The translations under genes and the position numbers were made by a program. A stretch of DNA of 12,314 nt from Halomonas sp. (GTDB lineage: Bacteria; Pseudomonadota; Gammaproteobacteria; Pseudomonadales; Halomonadaceae), in the NCBI GenBank assembly GCA_003560175.1, contig PWIZ01000148.1, positions 1 to 12,314 on the forward strand, written 5' to 3'. Below, piece by piece: positions 1 through 6,703 of the stretch; within the stretch, counting starts at the first letter, position 1; each line of letters opens with the position of its first letter. The notes below the pieces were generated by a model that did no database searches, was not told the DNA's origin, and saw only the letters and a program-made list of their open reading frames with translations.

Positions 1-23
1 AAGAACAACCTTGGAGACGCCCA

Positions 24-1019
24 ATGAAACGCCATACCCTGCCCACCGTTGCCGCCCTGGGCCTTGCCATCGCCGCCAGTTCCGTCTCGGCCGACACCGT
101 TCTGCGAGCCTCCCATCAGTTTCCCGGAGGCCAGGGCGACATTCGCGACGAGATGGTCCAGCTGATGGCTCGCCATGTAGAGGAGGCCGACGTGGGCCTG
201 CAGATTCAGGTCTACCCGGGCCAGTCGCTGTTCCGCGCCGGTGAACAGTGGGGCGCACTGGTTCGCGGCCGCCTCGACATGACCCTGCTCCCTCTGGACT
301 ACGCCAGCGGCCGGCACCCGGAGTTCTCCGCCACCCTGATGCCCGGCCTGGTGCGCAACCACGAGCACGCCGCCCGTCTCAATGACTCGGAATACATGGG
401 CATGATCAAGGAGGTGATCATGGACAACGGCGCGCGAGTGCTGGCGGACAGTTGGCTGGCCGGCGGCTTCGCCTCCAGCGAGCAGTGCATCACCTCGCCG
501 GACACCGTGACCGGCCAGAACATCCGTGCCGCCGGGCCCGCCTTCGAGCAGATGCTTCAGGCCGCCGGCGCCTCGATCGCCTCCATGCCCTCCTCGGAGG
601 TCTACACGGCCATGCAGACCGGGGTGCTTGACGCCGCCAACACCTCCTCCATGTCATTCGTCTCCTTCCGCCTTTACGAGCAGGTGGAGTGCCTGACCGA
701 ACCGGGCGACTTCGCCCTGTGGTTCATGTACGAACCGGTGCTGATCTCCGAACAGGTGTGGCAGGGCCTCACCGAGGAGCAGCAGGCCGCGCTGACCGAG
801 GCCGGCCAGGTCGCCGAGGAATATTTCTCTGCCGAAGCGGCCGCCATCGACCAGAAGATGGTCGAGGTCTACGAGGAGAATGGCATCGAGGTGGTGCGCA
901 TGAGCGAGGACGACTACAACGCCTGGCTCGATATCGCCCGAGAGACCTCCTACAAGAACTTCGCCGAAAACGTGCCCAACGGCCAGGCCATCATCGACGC
1001 CGCCCTGGCCGTCGAGTGA
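24..1019 (+). CDS. matP: TRAP transporter substrate-binding protein, DctP family, probably for malonate
   Basis: Periplasmic receptor (331 aa) that would capture malonate or a similar dicarboxylate and deliver it to the MatQ/MatM membrane pair. Residues 1-23 form a Sec signal peptide: MKR, a hydrophobic core, then VSA before DT, so cleavage is predicted after Ala23. The DctP fold shows in the IRAAGPAFEQML segment, where Arg168 matches the family arginine that salt-bridges the substrate carboxylate, and in SSEVYTAMQTGVLDAAN ending at Asn206. The mature protein has only two cysteines, Cys155 and Cys223, which could form a disulfide. It is very acidic (about 47 Asp/Glu against 17 Lys/Arg by hand count), as expected for a periplasmic protein of a halophile. 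The ATG has a GGAGA Shine-Dalgarno (SD) sequence at 13-17. Family assignment is firm. Malonate specificity is inferred from the downstream matAB genes; the matPQM names follow the Sinorhizobium malonate TRAP system. Confidence 0.93.
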   Translation: MKRHTLPTVAALGLAIAASSVSADTVLRASHQFPGGQGDIRDEMVQLMARHVEEADVGLQIQVYPGQSLFRAGEQWGALVRGRLDMTLLPLDYASGRHPEFSATLMPGLVRNHEHAARLNDSEYMGMIKEVIMDNGARVLADSWLAGGFASSEQCITSPDTVTGQNIRAAGPAFEQMLQAAGASIASMPSSEVYTAMQTGVLDAANTSSMSFVSFRLYEQVECLTEPGDFALWFMYEPVLISEQVWQGLTEEQQAALTEAGQVAEEYFSAEAAAIDQKMVEVYEENGIEVVRMSEDDYNAWLDIARETSYKNFAENVPNGQAIIDAALAVE

Positions 1020-1040
1020 CGCCTTCCCCCAGCGTGATCC

Positions 1041-1070
1041 GGGCCATCCCCAAGGGGTGGCCCCCATTTT
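1041..1070 (+). terminator. Weak hairpin with short T-tract between matP and matQ (possible attenuator)
   Basis: In the 75-bp gap after matP, GGGCCA (1041-1046) pairs with TGGCCC (1058-1063). T1047 is bulged, then CCC (1048-1050) pairs with GGG (1055-1057) around a CAAG loop. Three bases later comes ATTTT (1066-1070). This resembles an intrinsic terminator with a short U-tract, so partial termination or protection of the matP 3' end is more likely than a full stop. It would favour higher expression of the receptor than of the membrane subunits. The function is inferred from structure only. Confidence 0.5.
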
Positions 1071-1094
1071 GACAACCGGGAGGAGTCAACGGCC

Positions 1095-1610
1095 ATGGCC
1101 AATTCCCCATCCCTTGCTCGACGCCCCGGCGTCATCGGCGGCTACATACGGCTGATGGATGTGCTGTCCCGGGCCAGCGCTTACCTGGCGACGGTGATGT
1201 TCATTGCCGGCGTGCTGGTGATCTGCCAGATGGTCTTCATTCGCTACCTGCTCGGCATGAGCACCAGCTGGCAGACGGAGTTCACCGTGTTCTCGGTGAC
1301 CGGCGCCATGCTGATGGGTAGCCCCTACGTGCTGATGACCGGCGGGCACGTCGCCATCACCATCCTGCCCGATGCCCTGGGCGGCCTAGCCCGCAAGGCC
1401 ATGCTGCTGCTGGCATCACTCGTCGGGCTCGCCTTCTGCGGCGCCCTGGCCTACGCCTCCTGGGTCTATGTCGCAGAGGCCTACGAATTCAACTGGCGCA
1501 CCGGCACCGTGTGGAACCCGCTGCTGTGGCCTGCCCTGATGCCCATGGCCGTGGGCACTACCCTACTGACGCTGCAATACGTGGCTGAAATCCTGCGCGG
1601 GGAGACCTAA
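1095..1610 (+). CDS. matQ: TRAP transporter small permease subunit, DctQ family
   Basis: Small integral membrane subunit (171 aa) of the tripartite transporter; it pairs with the large MatM subunit and takes part in docking of the loaded receptor. Four hydrophobic segments are visible at about residues 28-52, 62-82, 101-127 and 140-166, the usual DctQ topology. The segment QMVFIRYLLGMSTSWQTE at the end of helix 1, and the WNPLLWPALMPMAVG stretch opening helix 4, are typical of the family. Length is normal. The ATG at 1095 is preceded by an AGGAG Shine-Dalgarno at 1081-1085 with a 9-base spacer. The stop is separated from the matM start by only two bases, so the two subunits are probably translationally coupled. 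The name matQ rests on operon context. Confidence 0.9.
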   Translation: MANSPSLARRPGVIGGYIRLMDVLSRASAYLATVMFIAGVLVICQMVFIRYLLGMSTSWQTEFTVFSVTGAMLMGSPYVLMTGGHVAITILPDALGGLARKAMLLLASLVGLAFCGALAYASWVYVAEAYEFNWRTGTVWNPLLWPALMPMAVGTTLLTLQYVAEILRGET

Positions 1611-1612
1611 GC

Positions 1613-2947
1613 ATGGATCCGATTACACTGGGCATCATCGTTGCCGTCGTGCTGGTCTTGCTGATGGCGATCGGCACGCCGATCGCCTTCGCCCTGGGCG
1701 GCGTGTCGCTGCTCGCGCTGCTCTATGATCGCGGGCTCCCCGAGCTGATCTATTTCGGCGAGACCTTCTTCGACAGGATCGCCGAGTTCGGCTTCGTGGC
1801 CATCCCGATGTTCATTCTGATGGGCGCGGCCGTGGCCTCCTCACCCACCGGACGCGACCTCTACCGCTCGCTGGACCTGTGGATGGGTCGGCTGCCCGGG
1901 GGGCTGGCCGTCTCCAACATCGGCGCCTGCACCATCTTCTCTGCCCTCTCTGGTTCGTCTCCCGCCACCTGTGCCGCCATCGGCAAGATGGGGATCCCCG
2001 AGATGCGCAACCGGGGCTACCCGGACGGCGTCGCGGCCGGCTGCATCGCCGCCGGCGGCACCCTGGGCATCCTGATACCGCCCTCGGTGACCATGATCAT
2101 CTACGGCATCTCCACCGAGACCTCCATTGGTCGTCTGTTCATGGCGGGGATAATGCCCGGGCTGATGCTCGCCGGCCTGTTCATGATCTGGACCATGATC
2201 GCCTGCCGCCTGGAGGGGGGCTACAACAACCCCATGTCCCAGACCGCCGAGCGCGTGAAGGAGAACATCAAGGCCAACATCGATACCAACCTCAAGGCTA
2301 TGGTTCGTGTGGTGCCCTTCCTGCTGGTGATCGCCGGCATCCTGTTTGCCCTCTACGGCGGGGTGGCCACACCCTCCGAGGCGGCCGGGGTCGGGGCGTT
2401 CCTATGCGTGGCCCTCGCCGTGCTGATCTACCGCATGTGGCAGGTCAAGCCGATCAAGCTGATCATGCGTGATTCGCTGCGCGAGAGCGTAATGATCATG
2501 CTGGTGATCGCCACCGCGGAGGTGTTCGCCTATGCCCTGTCGTCGATGTTCATCACCCAGACCATTGCCGCCGCGATCAGCGATCTGGACGTCAACCGCT
2601 GGGTGCTGATGGGCATCATCAACCTCTTCCTGCTGGTGGCCGGCTTCTTCCTGCCGCCGGTGGCGGTGATCGTGATGACCGCGCCGATCCTGCTGCCGAT
2701 CATCCTGGCGGCCAACTTCGACCCCTACTGGTTCGCGGTGATCCTCACCATCAACCTGGAGATCGGTCTGATAACGCCACCCGTGGGCCTCAACCTGTTC
2801 ATCATCAAGGGTATTGCACCGGATATCTCCCTGCGCGACATCCTCATGGGCAGCCTGCCCTACGCGCTATGCATGGTGCTGGGAATCCTCCTGCTGTGCT
2901 TCTTCCCGGGCATCGCCCTGTGGCTGCCCAACCTGATCATGGGCTAA
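1613..2947 (+). CDS. matM: TRAP transporter large permease subunit, DctM family
   Basis: Large membrane subunit (444 aa), the ion-coupled translocation channel of the TRAP system, normally driven by sodium. It is hydrophobic throughout, with roughly a dozen membrane segments. Two internally related DctM signature regions are visible: GGTLGILIPPS at residues 148-158 in the first half and ITPPVGLNL at 387-395 in the second half, matching the paired re-entrant hairpin design of this family. The conserved AIPMFILMG and SGSSPATCAAIGKMGIPEM stretches are also present. Length is usual. The start has a GGGGAG Shine-Dalgarno at 1599-1604 inside the end of matQ. Thirteen bases separate its stop from matA, placing transport and metabolism in one transcript. 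The substrate is inferred from matA/matB, not from the sequence of this subunit. Confidence 0.94.
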   Translation: MDPITLGIIVAVVLVLLMAIGTPIAFALGGVSLLALLYDRGLPELIYFGETFFDRIAEFGFVAIPMFILMGAAVASSPTGRDLYRSLDLWMGRLPGGLAVSNIGACTIFSALSGSSPATCAAIGKMGIPEMRNRGYPDGVAAGCIAAGGTLGILIPPSVTMIIYGISTETSIGRLFMAGIMPGLMLAGLFMIWTMIACRLEGGYNNPMSQTAERVKENIKANIDTNLKAMVRVVPFLLVIAGILFALYGGVATPSEAAGVGAFLCVALAVLIYRMWQVKPIKLIMRDSLRESVMIMLVIATAEVFAYALSSMFITQTIAAAISDLDVNRWVLMGIINLFLLVAGFFLPPVAVIVMTAPILLPIILAANFDPYWFAVILTINLEIGLITPPVGLNLFIIKGIAPDISLRDILMGSLPYALCMVLGILLLCFFPGIALWLPNLIMG

Positions 2948-2960
2948 CGGAGACGAGAGC

Positions 2961-4316
2961 ATGAACATGAGCTTTCTGCAGGAGCTGTTCAACAGCATCA
3001 CACGGCGGGACGCCCTGCGCCTCCGGCGCCGCGCCGATGCCCCACCCCCCCAGCATGGTGAGGTGGTCGAGGCCTGCTCGGCGCTGCTGGCCAGCGACGG
3101 CGAGGCCTCGAGCATCGCCCTGGCGAGCCGCGCCCTGGTGCTCTACCAGGGGCTCTCGCCGGAGGAGAAGGTCGCCTTCTTCGAACGCCTGGCGGCGGAT
3201 TTCGCCGCCGAGCCCGAGGCGATCGACGGCGCCTATGCCGCCTATCGGGAGGCGCGGGATAACGAGACCCTGCAGGCGCTGTTCATGGCCTGCGAGCCGC
3301 GCCGCCAGGAGCTGTTCCGGCGGCTCAACCTGGCCAGCGACGGCACCCATGCGCTGGTGGAGATGCGCGAGGACCTGCTCGCCCTGCTGCGCGAACGATC
3401 CGATTTCACCGGCATCGACCGGGACTTCGCCCACCTGTTCGGCTCCTGGTTCAACCGCGGCTTCCTGGTGCTCAAGCGCATCGACTGGAACACCCCGGCC
3501 TCGATCCTGGAGAAGATCATTCGCTACGAGGCGGTCCACGAGATCCAGGACTGGGACGACCTGCGCCGCCGCCTAGACGCCCGCAATCGCCGCTGCTTCG
3601 CCTTCTTCCATCCGGCGATCGGCGACGAGCCGCTGATCTTCGTGGAGGTGGCGCTGTGTAAAGGCCTGCCAAACCGCATCCAGCCGATCCTGGCCGGCGA
3701 GGACGGCGGCGTGGAGGACCCCGAGGATGCCGATAGTGCCGCCTTCTTCGGCATTAGCAACTGCCAGACCGGCCTGCGCGGCATCTCCTTCGGCAACTTC
3801 CTGATCAAGCAGGTGGTCCAGGAGCTCAAGCACGAATTGTCGCAACTCAAGTATTTCGTGACCCTGTCACCGGTGCCGAGCTTTCGACAGTGGCTCGAGG
3901 AGCGCCGCCACGACGAGAGCCTACCCAGGGCGCTGCGCGAGACCCTCGGTGAACTCGACGCGGCAGAGTGGCAGCGGGAGCCCGAACGGGCGGCGAAGCT
4001 CGAGGCGGTGGTCAAACCGCTGGCCGCTCGCTACCTGGTTCACGAGAAGAACGCTCGCGGCAAGCCGCTCAACCCGGTGGCCCGTTTTCACCTGGGCAAC
4101 GGCGCCGAGCTGCACCGGATCAACTGGCTGGGTGACGTCTCAGCCAAGGGGCTTAGGCAGGCCGCCGGCCTGATGGTCAACTACCTCTATGTGCTCGACG
4201 ACATCGAGCGCAATCATGAAAACTATACCGCCAACGCCACCGTGGCCTCTTCGAGCGACGTCCGAGACCTCGCCCGCAAGGCTCGGAAGATGGCCAAGGG
4301 AGAGAACAGCAAATGA
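2961..4316 (+). CDS. matA: Malonyl-CoA decarboxylase
   Basis: Cytosolic enzyme (451 aa, EC 4.1.1.9) converting malonyl-CoA to acetyl-CoA and CO2, the energy-yielding end of malonate use. The N-terminal part (about residues 1-180) is the helical oligomerisation domain. The rest is the acetyltransferase-like (GNAT-type) catalytic domain. The catalytic pair known from human MLYCD is matched by Ser303 in TLSPVPSF and His377 in ARFHLGNGAELHRINW; the following DVSAKGLRQAAGLMVNYLY is also family-typical. The first ATG (2961) is preferred over Met3 because GGAG at 2949-2952 lies 8 bases upstream. The last four bases, ATGA, contain the matB start, so the two enzymes are probably made in linked amounts. 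No domain is missing. Function assignment is strong. Confidence 0.95.
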   Translation: MNMSFLQELFNSITRRDALRLRRRADAPPPQHGEVVEACSALLASDGEASSIALASRALVLYQGLSPEEKVAFFERLAADFAAEPEAIDGAYAAYREARDNETLQALFMACEPRRQELFRRLNLASDGTHALVEMREDLLALLRERSDFTGIDRDFAHLFGSWFNRGFLVLKRIDWNTPASILEKIIRYEAVHEIQDWDDLRRRLDARNRRCFAFFHPAIGDEPLIFVEVALCKGLPNRIQPILAGEDGGVEDPEDADSAAFFGISNCQTGLRGISFGNFLIKQVVQELKHELSQLKYFVTLSPVPSFRQWLEERRHDESLPRALRETLGELDAAEWQREPERAAKLEAVVKPLAARYLVHEKNARGKPLNPVARFHLGNGAELHRINWLGDVSAKGLRQAAGLMVNYLYVLDDIERNHENYTANATVASSSDVRDLARKARKMAKGENSK

Positions 4317-5830
4317 ACCACAACCTCTTCGCAACCTTCGCCAAGCGCATGCGCGAACGCGACGACGCCGACTTCATCACCACCCGCGAGGGTCAGCGCT
4401 ACTCCTACGCCGACGCCCTGGCCGCCAGCGCCCGCCTGGCCGGTGCGCTGACCGGTATCGGCGTACAGCAGGGGGATCGGGTCGCCGTCCAGGTCGACAA
4501 GAGCCCCGAGGCCATCCTGCTCTATCTGGCCTGCCTGCGCATCGGCGCGGTCTATCTTCCTCTCAACACCGGCTACACCGGCGAGGAGATCCGCTATTTC
4601 CTCTCCGATGCAGAGCCGGCGCTGTTCGTCTGCCGCGCCGCCGTACTGGACGAAGCACAGCGGATCGCGACCGAGACCGGCTGCCCGGCGGTGGAGACCC
4701 TGGGCACCGCCGCCGACGGCAGTCTGATGGAGAAGGCCGCCGCCGCCACGCCCCGGGAAGATATCGTGCCCCTGGGCGAGCGGGACCTGGCGGCGATCCT
4801 CTATACCTCGGGCACCACCGGGCGCTCCAAGGGCGCCATGCTGACCCACCGCAACCTCGGCTCCAACGCCGAGACCCTGAGCCAGGCCTGGCACTTCACC
4901 CCCGAGGACCGGTTGATCCACGCCCTGCCGATCTTCCACACCCACGGCCTCTTCGTGGCCTGCAACGTCACCCTGATGACCGGCTCGAGCATGCTCTTCC
5001 TGCCGAAGTTCGACGCCGATGTAATCTTCGAGGAAATGCCTCGCGGCAGCGTGCTGATGGGCGTGCCCACCTTCTACACCCGCCTGGTGGCCGACGACCG
5101 TCTGACGCCGGAGGTGACCGCCAACATGCGCCTGTTCGTCTCCGGCTCGGCGCCGCTCACCGCCGAGACCCACCAGGCCTTCGAGGAGAAGACCGGCCAC
5201 GCCATCCTCGAGCGCTACGGCATGACCGAAACCAACATGAACACCTCGAACCCCTACGACGGCGCCCGCCGCGCCGGGACCGTGGGCCGGCCGCTGCCCG
5301 GGGTGGAGATCCGCATCACCGACCGCGAGACCGGCGAGGAGGTCCCCCAGGGCGAGATCGGCATGCTCCAGGTGCGCGGCCCCAACGTCTTCATCGGCTA
5401 CTGGCGCATGCCCGAGAAGACCCGTGAGGAGCTGCTGGAGGACGGCTTCTTCATCACCGGCGACCTGGCCATAGTCGACGACCAGGGCTATGTGCACATC
5501 GTCGGCCGCGACAAGGACCTGGTGATCTCGGGGGGCTACAACGTCTATCCCAAGGAGGTCGAGCAGCTGATCGACGAGTTGGAGGAGGTCTACGAGTCGG
5601 CGGTGGTTGGACTGCCCCACCCCGACTTCGGCGAGGGGGTCACCGCCGTGGTGGTGCGGCAGGCCGGCTCAAGGATCAACGAGGCCGGGGTGCTCGCCCA
5701 CCTCAATGGCCGGCTGGCGAAGTACAAGCAGCCCAAGAAGGTGTTCTTCGTCAACACCCTACCCCGCAATACCATGGGCAAGGTGCAGAAGAACGAGCTC
5801 CGCAAGCAGCTTCAGGACACCTACCGCTGA
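4313..5830 (+). CDS. matB: Malonyl-CoA synthetase (malonate--CoA ligase)
   Basis: ATP-dependent ligase (505 aa) of the ANL superfamily that makes malonyl-CoA from malonate, CoA and ATP through a malonyl-AMP intermediate. The adenylation motifs appear in order: the phosphate loop YTSGTTGRSKG at residues 164-174, ERYGMTETNMNTSNPYDG from about 300, DGFFITGDLA and GRDKDLVISGGYNVYPKEVE in the hinge and C-terminal domain, and the catalytic lysine Lys490 in RNTMGKVQKN. The MTETNMNTSNPYDGARRAGTVG stretch closely resembles characterised MatB enzymes, and the arginine in VPTFYTRL is a likely malonate carboxylate contact; both are from memory of the family. Lys490 is the position acetylated by Pat-type enzymes in Rhodopseudomonas MatB, a possible control point here. 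Its SD, GGGAG at 4298-4302, lies inside matA. It is the last gene of the operon. Confidence 0.95.
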   Translation: MNHNLFATFAKRMRERDDADFITTREGQRYSYADALAASARLAGALTGIGVQQGDRVAVQVDKSPEAILLYLACLRIGAVYLPLNTGYTGEEIRYFLSDAEPALFVCRAAVLDEAQRIATETGCPAVETLGTAADGSLMEKAAAATPREDIVPLGERDLAAILYTSGTTGRSKGAMLTHRNLGSNAETLSQAWHFTPEDRLIHALPIFHTHGLFVACNVTLMTGSSMLFLPKFDADVIFEEMPRGSVLMGVPTFYTRLVADDRLTPEVTANMRLFVSGSAPLTAETHQAFEEKTGHAILERYGMTETNMNTSNPYDGARRAGTVGRPLPGVEIRITDRETGEEVPQGEIGMLQVRGPNVFIGYWRMPEKTREELLEDGFFITGDLAIVDDQGYVHIVGRDKDLVISGGYNVYPKEVEQLIDELEEVYESAVVGLPHPDFGEGVTAVVVRQAGSRINEAGVLAHLNGRLAKYKQPKKVFFVNTLPRNTMGKVQKNELRKQLQDTYR

Positions 5831-5835
5831 AGGGC

Positions 5836-5934
5836 ATGCCTCATGTCACGACTGCCTGCCCCCCTGCCCCCCTGACCGACGCCAGGGCCCTGGCCTTCGC
5901 CGCCGGCGAGCCCGTCAAGAACCTGGCCGAATAA
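5836..5934 (+). CDS. Doubtful 32-codon ORF after matB, possible gene remnant
   Basis: An ATG five bases after the matB stop opens a 32-codon frame ending at TAA. Codons in its second half have mostly G/C third positions and encode an ordinary-looking sequence (LTDARALAFAAGEPVKNLAE). I do not recognise it. The only purine-rich signal, AAGGG, is one base from the ATG, too close for a normal ribosome site, though coupling to matB termination is possible. It could be a real micropeptide, a remnant of a deleted downstream gene, or chance in GC-rich DNA. Confidence 0.2.
   Translation: MPHVTTACPPAPLTDARALAFAAGEPVKNLAE
5881..5894. repeat. 14-bp perfect palindrome in the matB / flavin reductase gap
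   Basis: GCCAGGGCCCTGGC is its own reverse complement. It lies between two convergent genes, where a bidirectional terminator would be expected. The hairpin would have only five pairs around a GGCC loop and has no T-tract on either side. It could equally be a protein site or chance. No clear intrinsic terminator is visible elsewhere in 5831-5943. Confidence 0.3.
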
Positions 5935-5943
5935 CGAAGGACT

Positions 5944-6594
5944 TCAGCCGCCACGCGCCTGGGAGCTCATGGCACTGCCCGAGGCCGGGCGCTCCACCTC
6001 GAAGAGGTCGCTGCAACGGGCATAGTCGTTGCCGGCCATGCGCCCGATGGGCCGGAGCCCCTCGGTGCTCACATGGCGGCCGTCCCACAGGACGTCGCCG
6101 ATATGGATCGACACCACCTCGGCCAACACCAGGTTGCCGGCCAGCGGCTGGTCGCCGAAGCGGATGATCTCCCGCAGCCGGCAGCCGAAGGCCACCGGGG
6201 CGCCGGCTACCCGAGGCACCGAGACGCCGGCCATGGCGATCTTCTCCAGCCCCACGTGCACGAACTCGTCCTCGCCGTGGGCCAGCCCCGCACTGGTGGC
6301 GTTCATCTCCGCCACCAGCCCCTCGCCACCGATATGCACCACGCACTCCGGCACCTCGCCCAGGTTGCGAATGGTGTCCTTGGGATTGGCGTCACCGTCG
6401 AGCAGCGGCGAGAAGCCCAGCACCGGCGGGTTGACGCTCACCACATTGAAGAACGAGAAGGGCGCCAGGTTGGCATTGCCTCGACCGTCCAGGGTCGAGA
6501 CCCAGGCGATGGGCCGCGGGCAGATGCTCCCCGAGAGCAGGCGGTAGATCTTCCCCGGGCTCAGCCCGTGTTCCTCCAGCAGGTAGTCGCTCAT
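5944..6594 (-). CDS. Flavin reductase family protein (FMN-binding split barrel)
   Basis: A 216-aa cytosolic protein of the flavin-reductase-like / DIM6-NTAB family. Such proteins bind FMN; some supply reduced flavin to a partner monooxygenase, others have no known partner. Visible family motifs are RPIAWVST (27-34), NLAPFSFFN (42-50), PKDT (71-74) and, near the end, PIGRMAGNDYA (182-192). Length is normal. I chose the ATG at 6594 because on the minus strand a GGAG lies 8 bases before it and family similarity begins soon after; an upstream in-frame ATG at 6645 would add 17 residues that look non-conserved. The gene is convergent with matB and divergent from recC, with no monooxygenase gene beside it. 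It therefore appears to be a single-gene unit and its substrate cannot be stated. The family call is strong. Confidence 0.85.
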   Translation of the reverse strand: MSDYLLEEHGLSPGKIYRLLSGSICPRPIAWVSTLDGRGNANLAPFSFFNVVSVNPPVLGFSPLLDGDANPKDTIRNLGEVPECVVHIGGEGLVAEMNATSAGLAHGEDEFVHVGLEKIAMAGVSVPRVAGAPVAFGCRLREIIRFGDQPLAGNLVLAEVVSIHIGDVLWDGRHVSTEGLRPIGRMAGNDYARCSDLFEVERPASGSAMSSQARGG

Positions 6595-6703
6595 GGTTGG
6601 GGCTCCGTCGGGATGGTGCTCCTGATGGTAGCCCATCTCACCCACCGCTGTGGCACCATGTGGCGACTGTCATTACCCCGGCACCCAGCGAAGGAACCGC
6701 GCC
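6595..6703. promoter_or_regulatory. Divergent intergenic region upstream of the flavin reductase gene and recC
   Basis: These 109 bases separate two gene starts facing apart, so they should contain promoters for both directions. On the minus strand TACCAT (6630-6625) matches four of six bases of a sigma70 -10 box, but the only candidate -35 is poor. No convincing rightward promoter is visible; CATTAC near 6671 is weak. The recC Shine-Dalgarno AAGGA is at 6691-6695. Placement rests on gene layout rather than on strong motifs. Confidence 0.4.

Noticed and set aside
1120..1133. GACGCC-CC-GGCGTC inverted repeat at the matQ 5' end
   Set aside because: The two-base loop makes a stable hairpin unlikely without losing pairs, it is inside coding sequence, and such short GC palindromes are frequent here.
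2632..2639. E. coli Chi octamer GCTGGTGG (also at 3353-3360 and 10608-10615)
   Set aside because: Three plus-strand copies are unremarkable in GC-rich coding DNA with many CTG and GTG codons. The host's Chi sequence is unknown, so no function can be claimed.
4223..5620. 465-codon open frame on the minus strand opposite matB
   Set aside because: It lies wholly antisense to a clear ligase gene. Long antisense frames are expected in DNA with this G/C third-position bias, and the translation has no recognisable motif.
6651..6667. Sigma54-like TGGCAC element before recC
   Set aside because: The -24-like half is followed by GGCG rather than TGC at the required spacing, so it fails the consensus.
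6650..6703. Upstream GTG start adding 18 residues to RecC
   Set aside because: It has no ribosome site, the added residues do not match RecC proteins, and ATG 6704 has AAGGA at the right distance.
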